A stretch of DNA of 64,000 bases from Hordeum vulgare subsp. vulgare. Its lineage: Eukaryota > Streptophyta > Magnoliopsida > Poales > Poaceae. Below, in pieces: positions 21,120 through 32,890 of the stretch. Both the position numbers and the translations under genes were made by a program. The notes under the pieces are model-generated. The model saw only the letters and a program-made list of their open reading frames with translations, had not been told where the DNA came from and searched no databases. Location: the NCBI RefSeq assembly GCF_904849725.1, contig NC_058519.1, positions 26,643,267 to 26,707,266 of the forward strand, in the 5' to 3' direction. Position 1 is the stretch's first letter; each line of letters starts with the position of its first letter.

Positions 21120-22438
21120 TAATCCTCATGCATGTAGCACGATCAATACATGTTCGGTCCACAGCAACGCAAAGTGTCCTATCCTAGCCGTTCATCGCCT
21201 TATGTGGGCAATTTTCTGGCTACCACTTTTTTCCTCACGTATGACAAAAATAGGTATCGATTGTTCTTCTCCCACACAGCCGCAGTAGGCCACCGCCACG
21301 AAGGCATGCAACACCACATGGCAATTGTGCCACCGATCCAGCTGATCATCTCGCTTATAACTTCCTGTCGTCGAAAGATTTCATTAACGATCATTTGAAG
21401 TTGATGTGCATGCATTAGTTAATACCCAGACCTGTTTGCATCTCCACTTAATTTCACCTGTTTTCTATTTGCTCGATTTTGTGATTTTTCATTGTATTTC
21501 CATAATCACACTATACTTATACTAATTATAGACTCTTAAGAAATTACCACGTTAATCAGAAATTACGAGCCGTTCATCTGGTGGGACCGAGTTATTACGG
21601 TAGAGATTGACCCATATAAGATTTTTTTCTCTCAATCCAGATCAGTAAAAACTATTTAACCGTTCAATCCATATAATTGCTCTATCAAAGCACCCTAGGA
21701 TATACGTGGTGAAAAACAGACTCAATTAGCACGCAATAAACACCCAATTCAATTCCCATACATTGTATCTACATCTTTTTGAATCTGGTAGCATACGTTA
21801 TGGATGATCAAAATATAAATTTATCTCAATTAGTTATACATCATAATTTCTATATAATATATTTCTATTTCACATGAGATCTCTGCATCTTATACACAGC
21901 CGTAGCAGTAATCGATCTTTAATTAGGGTTAACTATATCAAAATCTCAGGTTTGTAAAATGTCAATTCATATCTAATTAGGTGACATCTCCATGAAAACT
22001 ACTTATTAAAGAAAATGAAGTCTTGAACATGTACTTAAATGCTAATGCATGTAACTATATATGTTTAGCTTTTCATAGTTCCTCTTTAGTGGTATTCAAC
22101 GTATATATATGGTTTAATAAAACGTTAGTCCAAATATATATATGTAACTCTGTGAACTAAAATGTTTATTTTCCATATTTAATAGTAAATATGACATACA
22201 CTCACATTATAGATATAGAATAGTCAATTTGTACAGTTAACCAAATGTTTCATATAGACAAATTTGCACACGTATTTTTAACAATATGGCATCTCATCTT
22301 TTACGTGTAAACTTGCAAAGTTCAAAAATGAAAGTATGAAATAGGACCATGTATAATGTGAACACACTTTTGGATTCAAACAAAAAAATCCATACAAAAT
22401 ATACACTAGCACGTGCGAACGCACGGGTTGACGACTAG

Positions 22439-23769
22439 TATTTTTAATAGTTTGAAAATATTTCATCTCCCTCGGTATGGAGTTTGGGGTACCACGATCC
22501 ACAAGGCATAATTCCTCTTCCATCGAATTGTCCCCATAGAAAACTATATAAAACAAAATAATTTTCAACAAGAAAACCTTATGTTAATACATATAATACA
22601 ATCTTATTATATCAAATGTGCTCATACAATATAATATGAAGACAACAACAAACTTATGTTCTTATTACAATCATCACAAATGGACATAATTAAGTAGATC
22701 ACTAAGGAGGTTGAGGGACTATTTGAAGTCGCTAAACACATTGTTTGAGGTGTACTCAAGCAACATGTCCTCCGTTTTAGCACGGTCCTCAAGTGGATAA
22801 GGAATCATGGTGTTGCTCGGTCTAGGAGGAACGTCGTTCGAACCACCAACTCTATTTGCGCTATGTGGATGAAGGTTGAAGTTGGCTTCAAACTTTTTCT
22901 TTGAGGTCCTTTGCGTCCCTGAAATTGCTGGTACAACATAACCAGATGCTTGGGCATTGTGTACTTTTCAGTAGAATGTGTGTAGCATCCACACTTGTTG
23001 GAAAGTTTAGATTTATCAAACCTAGGCTTTCCAGTGCCTTTTCCCTTGCCCGAGTTTCTGGATCTTCTGTTCCCATTACGCTTTCGCTTGTGCTCGAAAT
23101 TGGAATGTTTACCTCGAAAGGTACCATTAAACTTCTGTCTATTCGTGAAATTCAGATGAGCTTCAGGTAAAGGTTGTGCCCCAACTGGGCACTAAGAGCC
23201 ATTCTTAGCGAGTAGCTCATCATGCTTTTCAGCCTGAAGTAACATGTGAATAAGCTCAAAATAGACAATGTTGTTACGAGCACGGTATTGCTATTGAAGG
23301 GTCCTATGTGAAGGGAGCATAGTAGACAAAGTTTTCTCTATCTCCTCCCCCCTCACTAGTTTCCTTCTCACAAAAACGCAGTTTGGAACATGTCTTATGA
23401 ACAACATGATTGTATTCACCAATGGACTTGAAATCCTGAAGGAGGAGATGTGTCCAACCATGGAGTGCTTCTAGCAGGACTACTGCCTTCTGTTGTCCAT
23501 ACCTCGTTTTGAGGGACAAAAACAGAGTACTAGGAGATTCCTCATGTAAATACTCAGACTTGAGACCTAGATGAATATGGTGCCTTATGATGAATAAAGC
23601 AGCATATTTCTGCTATTCTATCATCGGCGTGGCTCCGACCGGAAGAGGAGTCTCTAGGGCTAGATTGCACGCGTTATCCCAGGGATGCAAGATTGATCTT
23701 GATGTCCATATCCCATGTAGGGTAGTTGTGGCCATTGAGGACAAGATCCTCGAACTCTTTGGCAGTCAT
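22439..23769 (-). pseudogene. Copia gag and protease N-terminal part, broken
   Basis: The minus-strand start ATG at 23769 begins MTAKEFEDLVLNGHNYPTWD, the usual start of this copia gag. Then follow LLQDFKSIGEYNHVVHKTC with KLRFCEKE (about 23400), basic knuckle-region residues and HSTEKYTMPKHLVMLYQ at about 22930. The protease appears as LCLVDRGTPNSI at 22520, where the expected D-S/T-G triad reads D-R-G, so the active site is damaged. The region ends at QTIKN, where the Helitron splits it from the remaining pol. Several stops and frame changes are present. Confidence 0.8.
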
Positions 23770-25435
23770 CTTTACCTACATGAGGAATGAGAGATAATTA
23801 ATTTGAGGCTCTAGTGAAAACTTGAAAGATTCTCGACCTCAATTGTGTGAACATAACACATTGAAGATTACTTAGATCTCACAGAAACATGTTCAAACAA
23901 TATGATATGTGGTAAACACATGAAACATGTCATTCAGATGAAATACGATAGTTTATTTATATTGCCAAGCCATTGCAAAATATAAACACACCTAGTTACA
24001 TAAGTCCTAACCTAGAATAAATCTAAAACTAGACTAAATGTAAGTAGCAGTCAAATTAGGTACTAAATAATATTAAACATAGTCTAAAAATCGCAATATA
24101 CAATAATTAGTACTAGACTAATAGAAACTAAGGAGAAAATCCATAGGACGCGGCTGGAGACAACACCAGGCGCCTGGGCCTAGGCCTCCACAGCCTTTGG
24201 GCGGCCCATGCTGACTCGCACCGCATAAGAGGCGATCGATGTTACCGAGCGGTTACAGTTAAGGTCCGAATACCAAAACCCGCACCACGATCGCCCACCA
24301 CCCCTCGTTCCCCACCTTGCGGGGATGGCCGTAGAAGACCCAACCGTCGGCGGTCGGAGTGAGGGCTGCCGCCTCCCCTCACTACTCTGGTGATCACCAG
24401 CGCACCACGGAGGACCCCTCCTCATTAGAAAAAGATGAGATGATGACGGGGTCTGGGCAAGCAGCACTAGGGCCAAGGCTCGCCGGAGCCCACGAGCCGA
24501 CGCGGTGATCGATGGCAGCGACGACCCGCTCAAAGTGGCAGTCGAAGCTCCGCCCGACACGATTGTTAGAGCCCGCAACCGTTTCCATCCGCAACGGGGC
24601 GAGTCCGTTGGATTCAATCCCAGCCCCAAAGCTCTGACCCAAAGCGGATGACGTCGGAGGCGCCGGTCGGCGCGGAGACGAAGGCGAGCGCCTCCTCCGC
24701 GGTCACCTTGGTGCGCATCGGCACGAGTAAGTATCCGGGCGGGCGGCGACTCGGGCGACGACCTCGACAGCGGGCATCGGCGTGTGCGACGACAGCCAGT
24801 GTGCCAACGAAGGAGGCGGGTCTCTGGCTGCGGGCGCAGCGGAAGCGTCCGCTTGCACCATCGGCGTGGCAAGGCCGGTGAGCAGTCATGGGTCAAATCC
24901 GATGGGAGCATGTGCGACGGCGCCAATTCTGACGGGAGCGCCCTCGACGACGTCCTTTGTGGTGTGCTGGCCAGCCGCGACCTGTCTAGGGGCACGCTAA
25001 CCGCCCGGATGGCGCCACCAGCGACATGCTGGCCGCGTCCAGTGGCACCTCGGTTCCGAACAGTGATGCCCGGGCTGCGTCCAATGGCAGCATGGTGGCG
25101 AAGGGCAAGGAAGCGGCTCCGATGGTTGTCCTCACTGATGAAGCGGCGGAAGAAGGAAGTGAGGGTCGAGATCTCACCGACGAAAAGGTGCTCCCTTTTT
25201 TCTCTCTTGCTTTTCGCTCTCGCTGGTTATCTACGTGCTCATAATGTGTTTGAGAAAGTGAAATCTTTGTATTGATTTCGATGGATTACAGAAAGTATAA
25301 ATATTCTTTGGATAGACGCGACGATCTAAGAAGACGCGTCGGTTTCGAAACGAGTGGGAGATGCGTCAGTTGCGGGAGGAACCACCCGACCGTTTGGGAA
25401 AGAGGAGATTTCTCCTTAATTACATTAAGTAATTA
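23770..25435 (-). mobile_element. Copia 5' LTR and leader (right part of the split element)
   Basis: On the minus strand this lies between the LTR start (28835) and gag. A primer-site-like word, GGGTCAGAGCTTTGG, occurs at about 24640, which would end the LTR there. The stretch 24180-25190 is GC-rich with overlapping long ORFs on both strands (for example minus 24995-24180). I read these as composition artefacts rather than genes. The far end, from 25435, continues across the Helitron into TGTTAAGA at 28835. Confidence 0.5.
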
Positions 25436-28400
25436 CTAGTACAAATGCCCGTGCGTTGCACCGGGCTAGAAAAAAGTGCAGAACCTACTTGTTTTGCCAT
25501 TATGCGGCATTTATTTAATAAATTTCAATTATAATGTTAAATGTAAAACATCTATTTTTGGATAGAAGAAGTTTTTTTAAGTTTTAAAATATAATGTAAT
25601 GCTTAGATAAAAATTGGATTACTTTTTTAATAACAGTTATCATTTTTATTGAGTGGTAATAATGTTTTGTTTTTTGACGGGTAATAGCATTTTTGTGTAC
25701 AACATATTTTCCATAAAAAGATTTGAACAATATATATTTTAAATTGTTTTTTTTGCACAACTTACTTCATGTGCCATTGTGCACCATTTTTATACGCAAA
25801 CTTACATGACAATCTTTGTCTATCTGGTGAGCTCATACCTGAGACAGTTGAACCACATAGCTTTCACTTCAAAGTGAATCTACGTACAATTGTTGTTAAA
25901 AAACTCTGAATCCTCAGCTCTAAAATACATGGTACTACATAATCACAATTAAGTGTAGGCCTACATTTACCTTGTCTTTCTCTGCGGCGGCTACAACCTT
26001 CCCGCCCTTTTTCTGCTGCTTCTTCTTTTCTCATTGTACCACTTCTTCTCGTTCATCCTGAACTGGGCCTTGCCTGGCTGCACTAACATGGGAGATAGAA
26101 AGCAGGTAGGGCATATATTGCTAAGATAAGAAAACAGATTTATTTCGGTAGTTGCAAAGTATAATTTTCAGCTCCAACAGTAACAATGAAGATAACGTAT
26201 TTCAATAAATATTGGGTATGATATTCTGCTGCTGCTAAATATCTGGACATGAACACATAAAATTCATGTTCATCCTGAACAAAAAATCATTCTATATTGA
26301 CTGAATACCTTTGCTACATACCTCATTTCACTACTATTTTTTCCGACAACATAATGCCTCATATAGTAAAAAACTCAAATTTACAGCAATTTTTTCCCCG
26401 GTCTTGCAGTTTTAATTATCAATGAACTGTACCTCGGCCAAAAGTTCAGCCAAATGTAACTATTTTTGCCGCTGTGTGGATGGCCTCTAGAACACTTAAT
26501 ACTTGCAAGAGATAGTACTTAACACTTCAACATGTACAATTTAGTCACCAATATAGCAATGTAATATTTTCAATCTCCGAAACCTATCCACCCAAATATA
26601 TATTTTTCAGACCAGATTAGTGAGAAGTGTACTTTTTATGGCTGCAGATGTAAATTTTCTGGAATAATTTGGGATGGCTAATGCTAAGGCTCCACCAAGC
26701 TGCTAGTTCCAGAGGCGCATCAAGCTACGATTCCGCGAGAATCAGCGACATCAGGCTTTTTTATGGTGTCTTGCATGCAATGCTTCTTCACAAAGTACAA
26801 AGCACACCATCTATTTAGAACCAGAAATAGTACAAAGGTTGCACACCTCAAGATCAGTGACACTTGGTTCCTCAAACATCAGAAATAGTCTTCTGTTAAT
26901 ACACAATGAAAGTTGAAATGCATCAGTACATTGAATTTTGAGAAGCGTTGGAATGGTGTAGGTAGGGAATTCGGCTGCAAAGTACTGCAAGAAATATATG
27001 TCGAATATCTTAAGGTTGCAAGGTAACATGTATGATCACTCGCAGGATAATATAAGCCCATTGGATTATTTTGACTGTAGCTGATGATGTCCTACAACAC
27101 TTTGGATGGTAAACTTTGTTAGGTAAATCGAATCTAACTGCACTTCAAATTAATTTGATCACAACAAATATTTAATATTGTATCTCATTGCAATGCCAAC
27201 AATTACGTGAGTCAAGCCTAATGACAATGACATGAACACAAATAGAGGTCTTAAACTCATTCAAAAACGAATGTTCCACAATGTGATATATATAAACACT
27301 ATTAGGTACAAAAACAAACACAAATTTATCTGTGAAGACTAAACAGAATTCAGATATCTCACCTTATCATTTGGTGATTGAAAGTAGACCAAACCCGACA
27401 CCAGATGTATTCAAAATAGACTTACCCACATCAAATACTTCATGTGACAAATCTCTATAGAAATCCATCACATAAATTTCTTCTCTTTATTTCGTCCTCT
27501 AAAACAAAGTACTGAATTTCCCACATGAACCACACCAATAACTTGTTCTTGTTTCTATATATTCTCTTAAATCAACTTAATAAAAAAAGAATGCATCATG
27601 CAAATCCAATTTGTGTGAGAGAGTAGAGATGGATAAAGCTCACCGGTTGACAACACCGAAAGGTGGAACTTGTCTGGCGTATGTTGCTTACATATGAAGA
27701 TCGAACTCTTCTCACCTTGACTGTCTAGAGTTGCCATTCTAAGGCCAAGAGACGCCTCTCGCTGCAACACTGATTCCATGTCACCATGTTCACGAGTACC
27801 TAGCAACAGTATACACATGAGGATATGTACATATAATGAACCAATTGTAATGAGCAATCAACCGCATTCTCTGTACAGATGTGTAGCACAAAGCAAGCAA
27901 CAACATGAACAAAATCGCAGTAGGCTGCTGCTCTCCACTCTGACCTATCTATATATGCAATAGCAGTATAGCAGAACATCAAAAATTAGCTCTCCACTCT
28001 GACCTATCTATATACGCAATAGCAGTATAGCAGAACATCAAAAATTAGCAACGGCAGAACCAGCCAACACACCGCCTCAGTGTTCACCCCGTCCTCCATA
28101 GTCACTCCCCAATGTCCAGACGCATAGCCATCCGGATCCCATGGAAATACTCCAAGTCCATCTAGAGTGGCGGCATGAAGGGGATGAGGCCGTCGCCCAT
28201 GGTGGGGAAGTAAATCCTCTCAGAAGCTTTGGCGGCGCTACGCTTGATGTGCCTGCTGCCCAGTGTTGCACCACATCGCCCCGTTCCACATGCCCACCAT
28301 CATCCCCCATCTCCATTAATTCCGACCGAGTGGCAGCCGAGTAACACCTGCGCGCCTCCACCCTCTCCAATGCTTCCGGTGGAAGTCAGGGCTGCGGGGG

Positions 28401-28826
28401 TTGGACTGGCGGATCTGGCGCACCTCCGTAGGGGCGAGCTCGTCCCCCACCACGTCGTCTTCTTCTCTCCCCCGACCGATGCCGGAACAACCCACTGCCC
28501 CCTCCCCAAACTTCAATCCAAATCAGAGAGCACACATCGAAGGAGCATGGCACGGGAGAAGGAGGTTGAAGATCAAGGAGCCTATGGGTAGCACGGGAGA
28601 AGATTAGAGGTGGATGGCCGGAGAAGAAAACCCGTCGCTGGCGGCGGGCTGGAGTTCTAGATAGGATCAGGAGGTAGGATGCGGCTGTTTTTTTTGTCCC
28701 ACGTACCGGTTCAAATTGACTTACTATGAGGACTGCGGGTTGAATACCCCTAACCACAAGGGCTTTTCTGCAAAAGTGCCGACGATGCATGACAGAAGCC
28801 ATCGGTGCTTTATTATTAGGGAGAGA
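25436..28826 (-). mobile_element. Helitron (minus strand), ~3.39 kb, in the copia LTR
   Basis: On the minus strand it starts TCTCTCCCTAATAATAAAGC, the same head as the nested Helitron at 19879. It ends with a GCCCG...CGGGC hairpin, then CATTTGTACTAG, followed by T at 25435. The flanks join as TGTTAAGA and TAATTACTTAATG, which reads as the first bases of a copia LTR. No Rep/helicase is seen. A GC-rich block near the 5' end (28080-28650) could be captured gene sequence, but no product was recognised. The rest (25440-27900) is AT-rich and without coding signal. Confidence 0.8.
27932..28049. repeat. Two-unit tandem duplication, 59 bp each
   Basis: Units 27932-27990 and 27991-28049 start 'tctccactctgacctatc' and differ at one base. 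They lie inside the minus-strand Helitron. Confidence 0.95.
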
Positions 28827-28835
28827 ATCTTAACA
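28827..28835 (-). mobile_element. First bases of the copia 5' LTR (TGTTAAGA)
   Basis: Read on the minus strand, TG at 28835 starts the copia LTR, which is cut by the Helitron after eight or nine bases. The partner 3' LTR is missing, so no target duplication can be checked. Confidence 0.55.
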
Positions 28836-29301
28836 GACACGAACCGAGTTTCAGACGCGTGGTGAAGAATAGCAGACGCGTAAAAAATGGAGGGGAATCA
28901 GAGGAGTGGCAGAGCGCCACCGGCCACACCAAGATTTCGGCGACCACGGGAGGGGCGGCGTGTCTCCACTGCTTTCTAGCCATACGGGCGGCCCGGCAAC
29001 TCCAGGAGGGCGGCAACGACTCCGGCAACAACGGCGCGGTAACTCAATCCGGTAGGGCGTTCCTCATGGTGGTTCTGCTACGACTCAGGCTCTAGGTCCT
29101 ATTTGCAATCCGAGCCCGGCTACGAGTTCGATTAGTCATTTTGAGCCCCCCCTTCATAAATAAGGGGAGGGACTTGAAGACCTAACACATCATTGCCAGG
29201 TTAGATCGGGATCCCATTGTCGTCTCCTTGCGCAACAACCTCGTCACCGTTAGAATAAAAAAAATCAATCTTTAGATAGATCCAGTAAGTGCGGGAAGAA
29301 C
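28836..29301 (+). promoter_or_regulatory. Upstream region of the DUF1668-like gene
   Basis: This is host sequence between the copia LTR and the ATG at 29302. A TATA-like CATAAATAAGG at about 29151 lies roughly 150 bases before the start codon, a reasonable distance for a plant promoter with a short leader. The block 28900-29090 is GC-rich, and its ORFs are probably chance. No other motif is claimed. Confidence 0.4.
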
Positions 29302-29463
29302 ATGTCTAAACGTCAGCACTCGCACCTCGACGTTGACGGCACCGGAAAAAGTCCACATCATGTGCCGAAGAAGCACCTCTACCCAACGGCGAATCCACCC
29401 GGGGGGCTTCAACGGGCTCAAGCCCCCCTCCAAAAGTGAGAATTTTTTTAATACTACTCCTAA

Positions 29464-29748
29464 GGCCTCGTTTGGCACGAAGGGATTCAGGAGGTTTCGA
29501 GAGGAAAATCCTCTAGAGGATCAGAAACCCCACAGAACCTCGGGCGCCCATTTGGTAGGAGGGGTTTGCTTAGCCGAATCCCCTCGTTCCCCTTCAATCC
29601 GTTTCTATCCATGTGTTTCAGGACCCTACTCGAGGGACTAGTGGAAGCAAAGCCCCAAATCCGATTTGAGAGGATTGGGTGGAAGAAAGGGATTCACCAA
29701 ATCCCCTCCTCCCCAAACCTCCCCAATCCACTTCTACCAAACAAAGCC
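29464..29748 (+). mobile_element. Tourist MITE, 285 bp, nested in the hAT element
   Basis: The left end is GGCCTCGTTTGGCACGAAG and the right end read inward is GGCTTTGTTTGGTAGAAG. It is flanked on both sides by TAA (29461-29463 and 29749-29751). These are the standard marks of Tourist/Harbinger MITEs. Confidence 0.9.
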
Positions 29749-30184
29749 TAACTGATCCAGCCAAGCCCCGCACACAACCAACAGGCTTCGAGCCTTCAAG
29801 CGAGGCAGTCGGACACCCGCACTTCTCCTCATCGAGGAACCCTAGCCGGCCGCCCCGCACTTCTCCGGCGCCCCCCCCCCCTCCCTGGCTCGCTGCTCTC
29901 CATCCGCGCGCCCCGTCGCTTCTCTCCATCCACACGCCCCGTCGCTGCTCTCGTCGTTTCAGGGATTCAGGCCAGGAGCCAGGGCACTGGTCGCCGCCTC
30001 GTCGGATTCAAGGCCAGGAGCCAGGGCGCTGGTCGGCCCCTCCCCGAAGTCTGTCGGCCGACGGCAGTGGCCCATTTTCGCGGCTTCGCCCCCTCGCCGG
30101 ATTGCCAGAGCAAGGTGCTGGTCGGCCCCTTGAGCAAGGCGCTGGTCGGCCCCTTCCTGAAGAGCCAACACAGGATATTGGTTC

Positions 30185-30440
30185 AAACAACAAAACATAC
30201 AACATTTCAATTGGTATATCGCCTCATTGAGTTGATATTGATTCTCCCCATGGCAACTGCATTAGTTGAGTGAATATTTTCAGCAATGAAATCATCAAAA
30301 CAGATTTGCGCAATAAGATGTGAGATGAGTGGCTCAATAATTTAATGGTGTGCTATTGTGAGAAAAGGATATTCAAAAGTATCCCTAATGATCGGATCAT
30401 GATACGATTCTAGAAAATGAAAAATCGCAAAGGGCATTTG
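30185..30440 (+). pseudogene. hAT transposase C-terminal (dimerisation) remnant
   Basis: Across two frames the sequence reads VYRLIELILILPMATA, then FSAMKSSKQICA, then WLNNLMVCYCEK-like residues with KDIFKSIPNDR. This is the hATC dimerisation block of TTF-type hAT transposases, which holds the enzyme together for DNA cutting. A stop after the ALVE-like residues and small frame changes break it. The catalytic core is absent, so the element is non-autonomous. Confidence 0.75.
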
Positions 30441-31469
30441 CCTCGTGAGTACAATGTCATTTCCTAAAGGTATACCTGACTTCTCCTCGTGTTAATTTTG
30501 TTGTTGCTTCTGTAATACTAACTTTGAGCCCCCCCTTTATTTTCTTCCAAGATTTGCCACTGCAGGCTTCAGCATCCACAAGATCGACGTCGACGCCTTG
30601 GAGGGCACCAGCGCCGACCTGAAGTACCATGGGTTCCCTGACCCTGCTGCTCTCCGGTTAGCCTCATCCGTAAATCCTCTTCGCATAGACTTCGCAGCCA
30701 TGGGCGGCAACATCTTCATCACCACCAACCCATGTTGTCCAGACACTCCCACCCTCGTGTTGGACACCGAGACGGCTGGGCTCACCATGGGTCCCCGTTC
30801 ACCGGTTCGACTCATCGACGTGACTACCTTCACCGTGGCCGCCGGCGGCATGCTATACGGGTTGACACATCGGCATGTTCATGAGGAACACTCTTTCGAG
30901 GCCATGCCGTGGGCACCAATGGACAGAGACGAGCTGTGGCCGAGCCCAACCATGAGATGGTCCTGGAAAAGCATGCCCTCGCCGCCACCATTCGCCATGG
31001 ACGACATAATCACCTCCTACGCCCTGCACCCGGACGGGCACACCATTTTCATGTCCGCACACGACATTCGCTATCATCATCTTCCCAAGGGCACCTTCTC
31101 CTTCGACACCAGGAATTCCGAGTGGAGGTTACATGGGGATTGGGCGCTACCATTCCAAGGACAAGCCTATTACGACAACGGGCTAGACGCATGGGTCGGG
31201 CTTCACAAGGACGGTTACATCTGCTCCTGTGAAGTTGCCTCCCGCAGCAGCACAAGTGCCGTGGAGACGGAGTGGAAGGTGACCAAGGAGAAGCTGTTCC
31301 ACAAGGACCCGGAGAGGCGGCAGGCATTTGCGAAGGCCAGTCTCGCGTACATGGGCGACGACAGCTTTTGCCTTGTGGAGTTTGTGCTACGCGAGGGAGT
31401 GGAGTTTAAGCGCGCCTTTGGTGACCGTGATGGTTGTGTGCTCCACATGAGCACGTTTGCTCTTAAATA

Positions 31470-31593
31470 CTCCCTCCATCTCAAAATTCTTGTCTTAAGT
31501 TTGTCTAAAAATAAATGTATCCAAATACTAAAACGTGACTAGATACATTCATATATAGACAAATTTAAGACAAGAATTTTGAGACGGAGGGAG
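31470..31593 (+). mobile_element. Stowaway MITE, 124 bp, in coding sequence
   Basis: Terminal repeats are CTCCCTCCATCTCAAAATTC and its inverse ending GACGGAGGGAG. TA is duplicated at 31468-31469 and 31594-31595. It is a Tc1/mariner-type MITE sitting in the last part of the DUF1668-like frame. Insert plus duplication equals 126 bases, a multiple of three, so only an internal stop disrupts the frame. Confidence 0.95.
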
Positions 31594-31695
31594 TATGATC
31601 GTAGGGGAGAACTGCAAACCACGCGCCACCACACTAACTCCTATGTAGTGTCCAAGTATCTCCAGACAGTTTCTCCTGTAGTGTTCTGGATGTAA

Positions 31696-31976
31696 AGCTA
31701 TTTGTTGACATGTTTTATGCAAACCATGTCAGAGCAATGTAAGCTATGTATGATACGTGGGCAGGCTAAATATAGAAATAAAAAAGAAGTCCACTTCTCT
31801 TGGCATTTTTGTGGAACATTAGTGATTCATTTTGCATACTTATCTGTTGTCGAAAGCAGAGTGATGATCACACGTTACGAAAACTATAAGTTGGGCTGTC
31901 TTTTGCTCCTGCAATAACACTGTCAAATATGGATGATGAAATTCTATTGTAATATCACTATGTTAATTATTCTTCA
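31696..31976. other. 3' flank of the DUF1668-like gene
   Basis: AT-rich sequence with no further gene or repeat recognised. It may hold the gene's 3' untranslated region. The Helitron 3' end follows at 31977. Confidence 0.5.
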
Positions 31977-32666
31977 CTAGTCGTCAACCCGTGCATTTGC
32001 ACGGGCTAGATTAATAACCTACAATGGGATGAAATTTCTGAGACTATCTTTCATTCATTGGGGGTAAGGAAATATCCTAAATTTCTATTGGAAAAATTAT
32101 TCAAGTCTTATCATAGTTCAAATTTAATGCTTCAAATAATAGAATATCAAATGACGCGTATACTCAAATATTCTCTGTCCACATAAAAATTAAATGATTT
32201 AATCTCCTCTAGTCTTGGTACATAATTCCTTCAACACATTGGATTTTTTTTTCTTTTTGAATTGTTCATTCACTTGACATCTATTACCACCTGTATCTAG
32301 AGTAATTTAGAAGTTTACTTTAGATATATGATGAAAGAGCCTCACAGAATAAACAACAAAAACAATTAGGTCTTTTTGAAGAGATGACGAATACAGACAC
32401 ACATGAGAGAACATTTTCTATTACTTCTTTTTCTTGTTCCATAATTTTATCATAAAAGAACAAAGTCCTAGTCTCCAACTGATATAATCATGCATTGAAA
32501 TAAATAGTCATTGGGTTGAGCATCTGTTAGATGTTTCGATGGTTGCTCTTTTGTGCATCCCCTTGGCTTCCATCATATCCTAACGTACTGATCTAAACAT
32601 ATTCAGTTTTATTATATTAGTCATTTCCTAAAAGTAATAAAATACTAATAATACGTTAACATATAT

Positions 32667-32890
32667 GGGCTGTTTTGATGGCAGTTGATGCTCACCTTAC
32701 CAAAATACGGGGTTGACCACCAGCGTGGGTGTCTTTTGGTTGTCAGCTAAATTTTCTAACCTACGCCAAAAGAATTGTCGCTACTTCATTTCCTGCACCA
32801 ATGGGCTGTTCGTAGCGGCGAATTTTATGGCCACTTTTTCGGCTCAGGCGCGATTCGGCGTGGCTGGCCTAGGCACCATCAAAACGACCC
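32667..32890 (+). mobile_element. MITE, 224 bp, TAT target duplication
   Basis: The left end is GGGCTGTTTTGATGGCAG and the right end read inward is GGGTCGTTTTGATGGTGC. TAT flanks both sides (32664-32666 and 32891-32893). Length, 3-bp duplication and GGG start suggest a Harbinger-type MITE. I do not recognise the family. Confidence 0.75.

Larger units (their letters stand above)
19471..22438 (+). mobile_element. Helitron (non-autonomous), 2968 bp, inserted in copia protease
   Basis: Starts TCTATATCTATACTTATAC after an A (19470) and ends with a perfect hairpin (CGTGCGAACGCACG), nine bases and CTAG at 22438, followed by T. This is the A|T target and end structure of Helitrons, which move by rolling-circle replication. 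Removing the element joins QTIKN to MNGDILT in the copia protease with the frame kept, so both ends are exact. It carries no Rep/helicase gene. It contains a nested Helitron at 19879-21119 and a second head-like repeat at about 21510. Relatives lie at 3168-4595, 63487-64000 and 31977-36649. Confidence 0.92.
29384..30562 (+). mobile_element. hAT-type transposon inside the DUF1668-like gene
   Basis: The left end is CAACGGCGAATCC. The right end, read inward, is CAGTGGCAAATCTTG, a diverged terminal inverted repeat of the hAT kind (CAGNGGCGGA). Both ends have 'gagcccccc'-type subterminal words. An 8-bp target duplication is not visible (left flank CCTCTACC, right flank CAGGCTTC), so a small deletion at the insertion site is likely. 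It holds a transposase C-terminal remnant and a Tourist MITE. Confidence 0.75.
29302..31695 (+). pseudogene. DUF1668-like grass gene, split by a hAT element and a Stowaway MITE
   Basis: The first 27 codons start MSKRQHSHLDVDGTGKSPHH at 29302. A hAT element (29384-30562) interrupts, then the frame resumes at GFSIHKIDVDALEG (30565). It runs through SYALHPDGHTIFMSAHD, GTFSFDTRNSEWRLHGDW, DAWVGLHKDGYICSCEVASR and DDSFCLVEFVLREGVEF to LHMSTFALKY, where a Stowaway MITE (31470-31593) adds a premature stop at 31540. Skipping the MITE and one TA gives YDRRGELQTTR and ends PVVFWM, stop at 31693-31695. The order resembles the grass family DUF1668 (PF07893), of unknown function. A few codons seem lost at the hAT site. 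Confidence 0.8.

Noticed and set aside
24180..25275. Several long overlapping ORFs (up to 271 codons) on both strands
   Set aside because: The block is GC-rich, frames are open on both strands at once, and the residues are low-complexity Arg/Ser/Pro-rich with no motif. It lies in the copia LTR/leader, so I treat it as a composition artefact.
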